Positions 48,601 to 61,554 of a DNA stretch of 64,000 nucleotides are shown here, piece after piece. Source of the stretch: Ifrita kowaldi (taxonomy: Eukaryota > Chordata > Aves > Passeriformes > Cinclosomatidae). The translations under genes and the position numbers were made by a program. The notes beneath the pieces were generated by a model. That model did not search any database. It was not told the origin of the DNA and saw nothing but the letters and a program-made list of their open reading frames with translations. The stretch is taken from positions 186,001 to 250,000 of the forward strand of contig VZRS01012494.1 of NCBI GenBank assembly GCA_013398055.1, given 5' to 3'. The first letter of the stretch is position 1. Every line of letters begins with the position of its first letter.

Positions 48601-51600
48601 TTTTTCTAACAGTGTGCGATGGCGCACAAATTCATGGCATAATTGACATCACCTAAATCTTCAAGTCTTTACCCAAGGCTCCCTCAGGAAGATCCATCCA
48701 GACCCCATACACCTCAGTAAAGAAGGATCAACATGGAGCACAAATTACCCACCACGCATTCCCCTCCTCTCTGGGAATAGCATCCATCTGTGCTTTGCAT
48801 TTTGTCCCTTCTTTACAGCCTACAAATCTTTCAGCCATTTTGGTTTTACACCAGCTTCTGCTGAAAAAGCTGATGATCGTACAGTGTGACCACGTGGGGA
48901 AGATGGCCCAGAGATTCACTGAGCGTATCTGTTTATATCCAGATGAGGCTGGGTACTGGGATGGAGAATGGCTTTGAAGGTCCATCAAGATAAGGGAGTT
49001 GAGTGGTATCCCCAGTTGACTTTTCTTGAGAAATACATTTGACTGTAAACTTGCACAAATCCCAGTACTGGGGAAGGGTGAAAAGGGATCAACTGTTCTC
49101 ATGGTATCAGTCATTCTTTAAGCTTTTGGCTACAGTGAAACCACACCAGAAGATAAGGTGTCTTCCTGTTCTGATGACATGAATGCTTTGGGGCTGATCT
49201 TGGGTCTGAAGATTTTAAGTTGAATTTACCTTCCCTTTCTTTCTTCAACTTAAATGCTCTGTTCCAAAGACAGCAAGGAGGCTTGCTCCAAAGACATTGT
49301 GAAATTAGTTTTATGGGAAAAGTAATACATTTACATTCTGGCTTGCAGGGTTGTATGTTGTCTACACTGCTACAATGATCTAATTTAGCTGGAGGAGTTA
49401 GACTCCAAAATGATGACAAAGGCTGTTTCTGCACAGGCTAAACAGTAACAGCTTTGTACAAGAAAGCAGCAGTGCCTAGGAACAGGGGGAAAAAGCTGGG
49501 TTCAAGCAGTTTAAGGTAGCTGCCTTATGATGTATCTTTGCATATCAAATAGCTCAGAGAGATCTGAAACTTCAGCTGTTTAATCAGCTGTCACCTCTTC
49601 AAGGTTTCCTAATTCTCCTACGCTACACACACTGCCTTGGATGATACGTATTTTCCACAGACACATGACAAGAGCTCCGTCAGGGCCCATGTGTCTGTCA
49701 TTACCCTCCCACACCAGTGCTAATGTCCTTCCCGTAATGGATATCGATATATAGATACATGCAACACATGCCCTTCCAGAAGAGTTTTCCAGGCTTTTTC
49801 TCCATTAAGTTAACCTCAGTTGTATTATCTGAAATTAATTTTGCTGCAGTTCTTGCCAGGTATTCAACCAAAAGATGAATGCTATAAGCAATTACATGAG
49901 TTTCATGTTCAGTGGAATAGCTGATCATTAAACCTGGATCCAGAAGCGTTTCCCCTCCCTGTGCTCCAGCTGGTGAACTTACAATGGTCACGCTTTAAAA
50001 GTCAGCATACACTGCACAGTGCTCAGCACCCTCCAATGCATAGCACAATATCTTCTGGGAAATCTTTTTTTTCTTGACCACCAACTCTGCCTCCAGGCAG
50101 CTGGGTTGGCGGAAGGGGACTGCAGCCATCAGCAAAAAGCCTCATTTGAACCACCACAGAGTTTCAAGCTAGAGTATTCTTTAGGGACACACACTGCAAA
50201 TTTAAGATCAAAACCTGCTGCAGTGATATCAGTGGGAAAGACGCCAACAGCAGCTGCAGATGCCAAATTAGCTGTTCTGGCAGCAGAAGAGGACACTGTT
50301 TTGCACTCTCAGATGGATACAGATACTGTGTCCCCCTTAGCCTGAGCAAATGCCTGGTGAGCTAGAGCAGGAGAACCTTAAAATTAAAAGCAAACTTAGG
50401 AGGATTCACCTTTTTTTGATGCAATATGAGTGGGAAATCACATTAGAGAATATAGCTCTGAAAAAAAGCAACTCCTGCTCCCAGGAACCTGTAACGTAAA
50501 GAACAGGCCGGGACAGACTCAGTTGATAAATTTGTTCTTGAAGTTAATTACTGAAATTTTAGAATTTCTTGCCTGTGAGCTGAGTCAGGATAACTGTCCT
50601 AAGAGCTGACTTCTGACTCCAGTAGAACCAAGGTAATGTGACCGAGTGGGAGGCCTACTCCAGCACTATGCAGCTGGTGCACACAAGAAGCATGGAGCCA
50701 CAGCATGCCTCCAGCTCTCCTTATGCCCAGGGACTTGTTAAAGCCAGGCAATTTTGCATCTTGGCTATCATAAAACAGAAGAAAAGTCGTCTCCTGGGCC
50801 AGGTGATGCATTTTGGGTCAGAGGAACAAAATTTTCTCCTCAACTGGCCTTTAATTGTAATGTGGCAGCTCACATATTTTTCCGTGAGCCAAGAAAAAAT
50901 GACAGGTAACTTTTTTCCCTTTAGGATTGATTTGCAATGGCTGGGTAGAGCACCTAACTGCTTCTGCAGAGCTCAGAGGCTCTTAGTGTGCAGCAGCTTT
51001 TGCCAATAAAAAACCAAAATCAGTGTTCCAGCTATGCAGGTGGCCTGTCTGGACTTCTGAATTATGAACCCGCTGAGTTTGCTGAGTTATTCAGTCCTGC
51101 AGTCCTGTATCACAATTTTATTACGGCTAGGATTAATAATTTTTTCCATCAACCCCATCCTATGCGAACCCCTCCAGAATATAAAGGGGCCTTTTGTGAC
51201 CTTGAAGTATTATCACGGCTTGTTCCTCCACCTTTGTGAAAGGAATCTGTGACACTCTAAAAGCTGCTTCTTCCCATCACTCAAGTGTTGAGATGAGCAA
51301 CTCAGCATGAATCTGTGTAATTCTAGTAAGAGACAGAAGTTGTCTTCTGAATGGGAAGACTCTCAAAGCAGCACATCTTTTTATTTCCAGCAGTTTTAAT
51401 GATATTTTCAAATTTAAAAAACAAGCCACTAGGTATGTATTTATAAAGATAGATGTGGTACTACTTAGATCTTCCTTCTATTTTACAGGGAGAAGACTGC
51501 CTCTTTCTCAGCTAAGTCTTGGAAAAGATTTTGCAGCCAAATAAATACTTACTCTGAATTCATTCCTCCTGTTGCAAGTATCAGTGTTGTGCCTGTTCTT

Positions 51601-54600
51601 TGCAGCTACCAGCTCTGGCCTGATGAAAAACATCTTGCAGAGTATCTCTCTTGGGCTATCTCTGGGCTGCCTCCCCTTTTCCAGCATCTTCTAGGAGTTG
51701 GGTTCCCATTGCATGCAGAAAAATGAAGAGCTCTCAAAAATGTGGTAGCCACCCATCATCATTTCAGCACAGAGTGTGCCGAAAAATCCATCCTTGTAAT
51801 AACAGTGATGCTGCTGTGACTACTTGGCACGTTTCTCTGCAAATCCACTTGCTTCCTGGAAAAATCAGGCATGCTCAAACCATGCCTGGCCAAGAAAGTC
51901 CAGATGCTTTATTGCTTCATTCTCATGCTGCGTTTAGATTTTTAATGCTTTCATGTGAAAACACGTGGGAACCCTACATTGACACTCTATTTATTTCTTC
52001 TGTAAAGTCACTTCTTGTTGTGAGAGTTAAAGGTTACAAGGAGTGAATGGCTGTTGACTCCAGGGGTTACTCTTACAAAGCAAAGCAACACTGATTTTTA
52101 TTTCTGTTTGTCTGACGCTTGCAGAACACTACACACCATGTAAACATCACAAGGCACTGAAGGGGAAGTTAAAAGCAAGGGCTGACCACTATGGTTATGT
52201 CTGCACACAGCACAAAGAAGAACAAAATAAGTATTTAAAACTGTTGTTGCTGAGCCATAAAGTATTTGCCTCTACTGGAGTAATACCAAGTCTGAGAGAG
52301 ATGAAGCCAAAGACCATAAGTTATGTCTTCAGGGCCTACTGGAAGGGGAAAACTCAGATGTGTAGTGGGCCTTCAGCAGGAGGTCTGATAAGAAAAGTTC
52401 AGTTTTCATGCAATTGTTCATTAAAAAAAGGAAAGTGTTATAAAAATATCTTACTTGTATGTATTCAGATTAAGAGTGCTGGCATTAAGGTTGCTTGTGA
52501 GCAGTGATAGGCAGAGCAAGGGAAAGGAGCCAGCCTAGTATGATGTCTCCTACCTGCTCCTCTAAAAGGTCCTGGGCATGAGAGGTGGCCCACTGAGCAG
52601 CTGTGCCCTTCTAAGCACGGCCTAGTAGTGAAGGGAAGAGTTTGTCACCAGTTCCAGGACACCTAAATCCCTGCAGTCCTGGTTCTCAAAATTATGTATA
52701 AGCTTCTCCATAACAAAAAGGCCTGATACACTGGCATCTTTCCCTGAGATTGCCTGTGCCAAGTACTCAAGGACCACTATGTAGCCTTAAAAAACATAAT
52801 ATTCCTTCTTGGTTGTCTTCTTAACCAAAACACAGGGTAATTTGCATTTTCTGAGTCATGGGAGCATGTTTGGAAGTTACTTTGTATCTTCTCTGCAATT
52901 GTCAAGGCTCCAAATGTGCATTCTGGATTTAAACTGAAAGCTGAGCTTCTCACCCCAAAACTATGCTCCAGATATTGGTGCTGTCAAGAGAAAGCCAGCT
53001 ATCACAGGCTTACGATAAAAATCAGAAAGCCAGCAACTCTCCTTCCAACAAAGCATTCTTTGTGGCTACGAGTAGCCAGCTAAATCTCAGCTATGTGGCT
53101 TTAGAGACAGAAATTAGTACCTTCAGCTGCACAACAACAAGCCTTAACCATATCAACTCAAGAAGGTGACTCCACCAGAGTCCCTGGTCACTGGCACCCA
53201 TGCTGCCCCAAGGGGCAGCCCAATAGAGGGCAGTGATACAGAAAACACAGCTGAAAGTGGTGGTGCTTCTAAGTCATAGATGTGAGGGATAAAGCATAGA
53301 TGGCCTTGGCTAGAAAATGGCAAGAAGACCAGCGATTACAATACTGGTCCTGGTCTGAGTTCAAGCACATGGGCCAAGTGGCCCTATTCAATTAAAGATG
53401 TATTTGGGAGAGGTCCCACACGAAGCTGCAGTGCTATTCCTGGACACACTCTGGGTGAGCTACACTGGCAAGGAATGTGTGCTTCAGGAATGCAGCTGGA
53501 CAGGCTGTGTTTAGGAAAAGTTGTGTATCCTACCAACAGGGTGGAGGATCGGAACTCTCTAATAACCACGCTCCTCTCTCCACAGGGGTTTTTACACAGC
53601 AAATCACCCTGCTGCCCCTTGCAACAAGCTCCCGTGGCTGCGCTGAGCACTGGCCACCCATGAGATCCAGCCACCACGGAACAGCTTTATAGCTTTACAC
53701 AGAACTCCCCTATCAGGCAGGCAGGGATGCTCACTGTGTCCCACTGACACTACCAGGGTGGTGTTGAGGCAAGCAAGATGTAGAGCAACCCAGGCTGGAA
53801 CTTCCTGCAGAAATGGAGGTGAGCATCCAGAGAAACTGCCGTGGGGTCTTCATTGAGACTGAGCAGTTAAGCTCTGGCTTTCATGGAAAGCACCTGCTGG
53901 TGCAGGAGAGGGCTTCCTCACATGTGGAAAAATGAGCTGTTCTGTAAAACAGGTAGTTCCAGGTTAGAAACATGTAAGGGACAAGAGAGTCAGCTAAGGG
54001 GCACCTTCAAAGCCAGCCAGGAACAACTCAGACCACTTCCCACACACTGTTTTCTGTAGCACGACCATGAAATGTGCACTTGCACAGTGAGAGAAACAGC
54101 TCTTTTCAGAGCCCATGAACGAGGGTAGATGTGATGTGTGGTCCAACAGCAAGGGGTTACCTTCGGATTTTCTCCCTCATCATGTTGAATGGAGGCCTGG
54201 AGTGGGCAGCATGCCTGATGGGCAGGGCTGTAAGCCCTGGCACCTTCCCAGACCTCGCCTGGGGCCACCTCTCACCTTCAGAAACTGCCCTGCCCAGGGA
54301 TGACTTCACACGATGGAAACAGCTGCTTTCCGCAGGCTGCTGGAGGGACAGAAGGGTGGAAATTTCACACTCCATTCCCTCCATCTGTGTTCCTACCTTC
54401 CCTTCCAGGGACATCTGTCCTCTGTAGGAGGCTTGCCCTTGGATTGCACCATCTTTCCACCTCAGAAAGCTCCAAATCACTTCAAGAGACAGGAAAATGA
54501 AGATGCAACAAGGCTGCAAAAGGGAGCACTTGACATTAACCACCTCCCTGCAACAGGCATCCAGAGAATACAAGCAGTTGGGGGGAAAATGGAGAATTTG

Positions 54601-57340
54601 GGACACCAAATTCAGTGCCCTGAGGCTGTGGGCAACCAGGCAGCAATGCTTGTTACACAGGGGCCACAAAAGCCACAGATAACACTGCAGGACCAAGAAC
54701 AAACTTCAGACTTATTGTAAAAGCCACAGTCGTGATCTGCCACAGAGAGGACAGAAGAGATGAAAAGCATGTCCACTGTTTGATGTACCCAGGATAATTA
54801 CAGGAGGTCACTGATTATTCTAGATCAGCCATCACCTGCACTACAAAGCCAGACCAAGCCAACCCCACTGCTGACTTGGTCTTTGCAGGTGTGATACCCT
54901 CAAGCTTAGTGCCTTTCAGTGCCTTCTACTTTCCCCAGCACTGGCAGTGCAGCACACACACTGCTGTGGACCTTGGGGAGGCCCTGATGCTGATCCAGCT
55001 CTTGGCTTGGTTTGTTGCTGTCCCACAGAGAAACCTGCATCCTGCAGGACTGTTGCCACAGCCGGTTCAGACGCTGCTGGCCTCTTGCCCACTGCAGCTC
55101 TGTACTCCATATCTTCTGCATTGTGGAACTGAATGTCCAGTACTAAAAGCTCCTGACTGCAAAATCCTGGGCTTAATGCAGTGGGGAGGGGGCGGAGACA
55201 CCCTTTCACATGGAAAATATATATTTTCTATGAAATCATATTCCAAAGCCTGTTGTCAGCTACATTGTGCTCAGTTTACTATAAGCAAGAAATAATTCCC
55301 AGATATACTGCCAATTTGTCAAGATACAAATCCCTCGGGCTGCTCCTCTTCTCATCTGGTTTTCTGACATGAATTTACTGCCAGCCTCCAGCCTCCTGCC
55401 TCCCTCCTTTAGATCTACCTACGGCACGGGGAAGAGGGAGGATGGGCTGACCCGTTGCATGTGACGAACATGGAAGTTGGCTCACAGACAACACCCCACT
55501 GTTTGTCTTTTGTGCATGGGGAACTGCCAGTACTATTGTGGCTTTCTCCTCTCTATTGTCTGTTCTAAGCACATCACCTCGTGTTTACGGGTATGTTTCT
55601 GTGAACCGAGGTTTTTGCTTCTCCTAAATACTTTTTATTTTCACACCAAACCCACTTGCAGGTATTTGCCCAGGAAACTATTCCTCTCCCTCTGGTTCCC
55701 AAGGAGCTGCTGCTCAGCACTGCTCCCATTTCAGTGTGAAGCAGGCTTCTCCCCACTGAGATCAGGTAACTCACCCAAGGTACAGCAGCAGCTGGCTGCC
55801 CTTGGGGCCAGTGTCCTGGCTTAAGTCCGCACTAGTGATTAACACAAATGGCCCTCTCACCCCAACATCAGCAGCCAAGATCCCATCCAGATGTTTAAAA
55901 TTTTAAACTCAGACTTTCAAAGTCAACAAAGAAAAAGTTTGGCATTCTGATCTTGCCCAGAGCTGCCTCCCTCAGACTTTCAGCATCCTTTACTGGGTGT
56001 TCTTGTACTGCCAGACCCTGGGAGTGAGTCACTGGAGGATGCACCCAGTGACTCCTTGGCCTCGTCTGACACTGGAACCTGCTTTCAAAGGTGAGTCATG
56101 GCCCAGCACCACCCCCTGGGCTGCACAACTTGCCTGGAGAGGACAGGCTGGCTTCTGCACATCCTTGCATGCCAGCTACCTCCTTGATGAGGGCATAAGG
56201 TCTAATGGTCACGGGATGGGCAGGCAGGAACTGCAGTGATTTCATTGCAGCTGTGACCTGATTCACCCTTCATCACATCATTTACTCTGCCTCTCTGTGG
56301 AGCGAGAGTCATGAGACTTGCCTGCCTGGTATGAGGATTAATTCCCACCAGCTAATGCTTTGAAGATGAGAAGAACAGCAGACATCGCCGGGTGCCGCTG
56401 TTGCTGTTAGACCTGTGCTCAGCCCAGGCTTGGGTAATGCTCAGACCAAGATCCCGTGGTGAGAGGCATTTATGCCATTGGTGTCTGTGTGACATCCCTC
56501 TCCTGGAAGGATCCCAAAGGGATTCACTGTTGGGTACCTCAAGGGACACAGATCTACCAGGTAGTCTCCAGGAGGCTACTGGGCAGGGGCATGAGGGTCC
56601 CCTACCGTGCCCAAGGACAAAGGAAGCCCTGATCCAGGGTAGAACAACAGAATTTTTTGAAAGATAAGGCTCCATAGGACACCTCTGAGTGTTCAGAGAG
56701 TCCCAGGGTAAAACCAGTCCCCATAAAGCATCCCTGGAGCACACAGGCCAGTGAGCCAAGCTTATTTCTGGCATTTGTTCGCAGTCAGTGAGTTGCTACT
56801 TTTAGGGAACAGAGGTGTAGTAAAATAAAGCTTGGGCCATACCATGACTCAGTGTCCTCAAGGTTTGGTGCTGTTCATCATCACTGCATGGCTATCCCAG
56901 ATGGCAAAAGCTCCTGCAGCAGCGTGAGCCACAGCACACTAACTCAGCTGCTGGCATGCCTAGCCAGGAATGACAAGGGCATGGAGATCTGTCTCTCTAA
57001 GGAGGTATCTGTCAGCTGGATCATTCTTTAGGTAAGAGGAACGTGTTTGCTTCTGAGGTTTGAGAGCACACAACCAAACATGGGTTTGCCACAGCCAAAC
57101 ATCGGTTCCCTACCTCTCTGCATCAGATGATGGGAGCACATCTGGGATGGCCCGAGTCCTGCATGGGCAGGATCCTTTAAGATGTGGCAAATGAGGGGTT
57201 TCTGCCCAGAGTTTGCTCTGAAAGTGTGTTTCTGTCTTTATTCTCATATGGGAAATGCATCCTTTAATGCATACATTGATAATGCAATAACCAAATCAAT
57301 AATTCCCCCAATGTCCACTTACCTGTGGGAACCCACACGG
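45601..57340. other. Intergenic region, middle part B (no gene supported)
   Basis: About 11.7 kb. The left two thirds are AT-rich with only short frames. From about 53300 on the DNA is GC-richer and frames lengthen on both strands, as expected from composition. No family, repeat or RNA gene was recognised. Any enhancers would need conservation data to see. Confidence 0.65.
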
Positions 57341-58834
57341 GTCACAACATCACCCATGGCCCTTCTGCAAACCAATGCTGCCAGGTTCTGTTCTGCACTG
57401 CCCAGTGCAGCACCCTTTGTCCCCAGCCTCAGTGGCCATTTCTGCAACCAGAGCTGATTTCCATGGTTGGCTTGTGCTGACCATGAGTCTACAAAAGTTG
57501 AAGTTGAGATACTGCTGGAATAAAGTCCTCACCATCCCTCCATGCAGAGTGGCAGCACCAGGACTGTGTCCACTCCCAGGTGCAACCTGTGGCCACTTTG
57601 CAATGTCATTCTGTACCAGCTTGTCCCAAAAATAATAGGGGTTTGAGGGTTTTTTTGGAACTGTGGTGTGGTGACTTCCCCCTGGCTCCAACCAGCACTG
57701 GGCAATGGCAGAGCCACCCTGAGCCATTCCATGTGCCCTGTGATAAAACTCATTCTTTGGCATGAGAAGCCCAGCCTTGAAGGGGTTCAAGGTGGGGAAG
57801 GTGAGTTGTGTGATGGACTCCAGGAGGGCATAAGGGACTGCTTTGATGCCTGTACAACACTTGATGTCTGAGCACACACATGCACAGTGGGCAGCTCGTG
57901 CAGTTGGCTTCCACACTTGCCAGCTGTGATGGACATGCTGCAGCAAGGAGCCCACACAAGCCACCACACTGGTGTAGGACAGGAACGTTCTCCTTTCACA
58001 GCTAAACGTGCCTCTTTTAATCCCTCTGCTGCCAATCCCCAGGTCTGTGAACACAGAGCCATGATCGGTTACAGGTGCACCAGCTTTGGGCAAAACTGAT
58101 GCCAATGCCTCCACCAGTTCCCTTACAAATCCCTGCACCTTCCCAAGCATGCCACATGGATTTGTCCCTGCTTGCTAACCCCTGCATACCAATGGTCTGC
58201 AGAGAACTGAGGGCAGAGTTTGAGCACCTGTGGTACCTGCTAAGCAAAGGCCTAAGTAAATAAAGGAAGCTGCTGCCCTGTAATGTACCAGCGTGGAAGC
58301 ATGCTGTTGGAAAGGCCCTCAAGAAAGCTGCCCCTCCACGACCTGCTCCTTGCAGACCATTGCTACTGTGCCCAGCAGGAGAAGGAGGAGCAGAGCAGCT
58401 CGGCCATGAGATCTGTTTTGGCCTGCAGGAAAAGCTCTGTGCTTTGGAGCAGTATCTCCAATTTCTCTCTGTGCCACCATTTCTACAATGTCGTACCTGC
58501 AGTGGGTCCAGCCTGGCCAACCCTGGCTCTGCACCTTCATGTCTGCACAGTGAGCTTCACGTTGGGGTTTTTTGTTGGTTTTTTTTTCAGTGATAAATTT
58601 TTTTACCATTGATTCAGGCTGCACTACGGTGCTAGTGGCGACAGCTTTCCTGGCAAAGCATGTTAAAATCTCCAAAGGTTTTAACACACCACCTGCTCTG
58701 TTGAACCCGTGGCTCTCACTGGCTCATGGTCTGACACAGTGCTTTTAGTCAGCAGTCAGCCTCCTGTTGCAGCCCCCTGGCACTGGCTGCTCACAAGGGC
58801 TGATGGTGTTTGTGGGTTATCATGACAGATCACA
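57341..58834. other. Intergenic region with a long minus-strand open frame
   Basis: A minus-strand frame at 57350-58150 stays open for 266 codons after an ATG. The predicted protein has no repeat, signal peptide, membrane segment or domain I recognise, and there are no obvious splice or promoter signals around it. It could be chance or an unrecognised old element. I leave it as a candidate only. Confidence 0.5.
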
Positions 58835-59037
58835 ATGGCTTTTAAAAGAGATGGGAGAAGTGAAACCCTGCATCTGCCTTCCCTAGCATGCATTTCTCTC
58901 TTCATTCCCTTCTGCAGACCAGACCCAACTGTGCTTCAGAGTTGCCAAGTGATCCACACTTTTAATGATGTGTATTTTCAGTGGCAATGACATGTGATGG
59001 TATTCTCAGTGACATGGATCTGCCTGGCTGAACCCAC
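58835..59037 (+). repeat. Local segmental duplicate, copy A (left part, interrupted by LTR)
   Basis: It matches 61181-61351 along its length, from atggcttttaaaagag to ctggct.aacccac, with several small indels. The match resumes after the LTR at 59635-59654 (tgcagggca...). The two copies are in the same orientation, about 2.3 kb apart. They may be a local duplication or two copies of an undescribed repeat. Confidence 0.85.
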
Positions 59038-59634
59038 TGTCATGGTTTCACCCCATCCAGCAACCAAGCCCCAGGCAGCCGTTCAGTCACTCCCCCACCA
59101 GCAGGATCGGGGAGAGGATTGGAAGGGTAAAAGCGAGAAAACTTTTGGGTTGAGATAGAGACAACTTAATAAGGAAAGCAAAAGCCATTCACACAAGCAA
59201 AGTAAAACAAATAATTAATTCACTGTTTCCAATAGGCAGCCAGGTGTTCAGCCATCTCCAGGAAAGCCAGGAACGTATTTCCATCACGCAGAACAGTTAC
59301 TTGAGAAAACAAACACCATCACTCCAAACATTCCCCCCTTTCTCCTTCTTCCCCCCACTTTATTTATTGAGCATGATGTCACATGGTCTGGAATATCCCT
59401 TTGGTCAGTTTGGGTCACCTATCCTGGCTGTGTCTCCTCCCAACCTCCCTTGTATCCACAACTTCCTCACCAGTGTGACCATATGAAAAGCAGAAACGGC
59501 CTTAGCTCTGTGCAAGCCCTGCTCAGCAGTAACAAAAACATCTCTTTATTATCAACCCTGTGTTCAGCACAAAGCCAAAACACAGCCCCAGACCAGCCAC
59601 TGTGAAGGAAATTACCCCAGCCAAAACCAGCACA
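59038..59634 (-). mobile_element. Solo LTR of an avian ERVL-type endogenous retrovirus
   Basis: A 597-base element starting TGTGCTGG and ending CCATGACA when read on the minus strand, so it has the 5'-TG...CA-3' ends of an LTR. Its sequence is one I recognise as a common avian ERVL-class LTR, including the AATAAATAAA region at about 59357-59375 (minus strand) and the terminal 'ggggtgaaaccatgaca'. It is flanked by CCCAC (59033-59037) and CCCAT (59635-59639), a 5-base target duplication with one mismatch. There is no internal retroviral sequence next to it, so it is a recombined solo LTR. The class name is from memory. Confidence 0.88.
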
Positions 59635-60380
59635 CCCATGCTGCAGGGCAAGACGTGGTGACAGGTGACCCCAGCCATTCAGGGACACACGGGGTGGTCT
59701 CATCCCAAGCAGCTCCACTGTTGCAGACCTGGTCCCCTCTGGAGTCTCCTGATGTGTGGAGAGTGGTGTCACCTGCAGTGATGCTGTCAAAAGATGCTTA
59801 GGGCATTTAAATTGCAGAAGAAAAAAGCCAAAGACGATTTTGCAGCTCAAAGCACTCTTGCAGCTCAAACAGTATCTCCTGACACTCGAGAAAATAGTTG
59901 GCACTGCCTGAAAGGGAAGGTGACACCACTTCTCTGTAGGGGTGGATTAGGTGGGCAGAAGGAAGAGACCTCAGCCCCACAGCTCTCGTATCTGGGTTTT
60001 AACTTCCACATCCAACTATGCCTCACCACTGCTCTCAAGCACTTTTTGTACAATGGGGCTGCAAGAGCCCTTCAGATATGGCTGCTTTCAGCTGCTGGGT
60101 TTTCACTCTTCCTCCCACTGACCCTCTTTAACACCCACGCAGGTGAGCCACAGCAGGAGGTGGACACGGGGTGGCCAGGGGCAGCCAACGCTCCTGGAGT
60201 GAAGCTTCCAGCATCCGTAGATGCCCCAGGGAGCTCTCCTGCCTACAGAGCTCCCACTCGCTGCCTTCAGCCCCAGCAGGGCTGCATCTGTACCTGCAGC
60301 CTTCCCCACACCTCCAGGGCTTGTTTTTATTAGGGTTTTTTTGGGTTTTTGAGGGTAAAGGCGTAACACGGTCACTTGCG
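59635..60380. other. Intergenic DNA between LTR and CpG-rich patch
   Basis: The first 20 bases are the right end of duplicate copy A. The rest is moderately GC-rich, with open frames on both strands and no recognisable product. Confidence 0.6.
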
Positions 60381-60620
60381 AGCAGCAGATGTTGCTGAAA
60401 GCCCCGCGGCGGCGGCAGCACAGACGGAACGGCTGCAAGATGCCGGGATTAGGACAGTTTATCCCCCCGGCCCCGCTCGCCACGTCCCTTCAGCCCTCGG
60501 CCCCAAGCACAGGCCAGGCGATGCCGGTGCTGCCTGTCCTGTCAGCCACCCACCCCTTCCCGCAGGGCTGGAGCTGCTCCCAGATACCCGGAACGCCCCA
60601 CGCACAGTGTCCCCAAGTAA
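60381..60620. other. Small CpG-rich patch upstream of FBXO32
   Basis: A stretch with many CpGs (ccccgcggcggcggcagc, cccccggccccgctcgcc and others) about 1.4 kb upstream of the FBXO32 start, between ordinary and strongly AT-rich DNA. It could be a minor promoter or a GC-biased relic. I see no initiation element. Confidence 0.5.
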
Positions 60621-60779
60621 CGCTGAGTTGGCAAAACCAAAACACATGTATGGAGATACATACACCATAGTACAGGGCAAATACGTCATAATCCTAATAC
60701 AAAATGCCCTATATTTACAAAATGTGCCATAGCACATCCTCATCTGGGAAGGTACTCCCTCATCCTGGGCTGGAATGTA

Positions 60780-61180
60780 AAAAACCCTGTGTTTTTAATG
60801 TTCAGTAAATAACAGTTTTACTAAAAAGTGCCGGTGCATGCACCAAATAAACTATTTGTAAACAGCATTTATATTTCACATATAATACTATCTTACATAT
60901 ATTTAAATAGTTTTCAGTCATACATATTTATTTACAAAATATGAAAATAAATAGCACTGAATGTAAAACCATAGTGCATACAAGCCCACATGAATATATA
61001 AAACATAGATACATAAAATGTTATATATACATGAAACATTACACAAGTATAAAATACATACATATAAAGCATACATTTAGAAAATATTCCATATAGAATA
61101 GTTTTTTATATAGTGTTCTCTGTATAGAACCAATATGTATATTATATTTATTCTGTATGTTTTCACAAGGTTCTAAATTG
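60780..61180. other. Strongly AT-rich block
   Basis: About 400 bases made almost wholly of A and T with scattered ATATAT and ATACAT runs. There are no open frames of note. It contains a forkhead core GTAAACA at 60858-60864. It resembles a low-complexity or 3'-UTR-like sequence. Confidence 0.7.
60858..60864 (+). promoter_or_regulatory. Candidate forkhead site upstream of FBXO32
   Basis: GTAAACA in the context TTGTAAACAG, about 1 kb upstream of the FBXO32 start. FBXO32 is an established FOXO target, but the site sits in AT-rich DNA, where such motifs arise easily. Confidence 0.3.
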
Positions 61181-61364
61181 ATGGCTTTTAAAAGAGGCAG
61201 GAGAAATCCTGTGTCTGCCTTCCCTAGCCCTTCTTTCTCCCTTCATCCGCTTCAGCAGATCGAACCCAACTGCGCTTCAGAGCTGCCGAGTGATCCTCAT
61301 TAAAAGCATGACGGTATTTTCAGTGACATGGATCTGCCTGGCTTAACCCACTTTGCAGGGCAGG
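61181..61364 (+). repeat. Local segmental duplicate, copy B (uninterrupted)
   Basis: It matches copy A (58835-59037 plus 59635-59654) in the same orientation. At 61347-61351 it reads CCCAC and continues directly to tttgcagggcagg, so it shows the state before the LTR landed in copy A. It ends about 480 bases upstream of the FBXO32 start. Confidence 0.85.
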
Positions 61365-61544
61365 ATTTCGGTTCCATGTGTTTCTATTAAGATAACTTTG
61401 CAGTACATATATTACATATTACACTGTTCTGTATTATTATATGATACAATATTGCAACACATAAATATCTAAAACATATTGAAAAGCCTGTGAAAACATG
61501 CCAGCGTAAATATATCATTTGTACCAATAACTCGAATATGGGAG

Positions 61545-61554
61545 CCATATTTGG
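61545..61554. promoter_or_regulatory. Candidate CArG box (SRF) upstream of FBXO32
   Basis: CCATATTTGG fits the SRF consensus CC(A/T)6GG at all ten positions and is about 300 bases upstream of the presumed FBXO32 start. SRF drives many muscle genes. Function is inferred from the motif only. Confidence 0.45.

Noticed and set aside
54157..54720. 181-codon minus-strand and 135-codon plus-strand frames
   Set aside because: Both strands are open over the same GC-richer DNA and neither peptide resembles a known family.
59038..59634. LTR as part of a full endogenous retrovirus
   Set aside because: There is no second LTR and no gag, pol or env-like sequence on either side, so it is a solo LTR.
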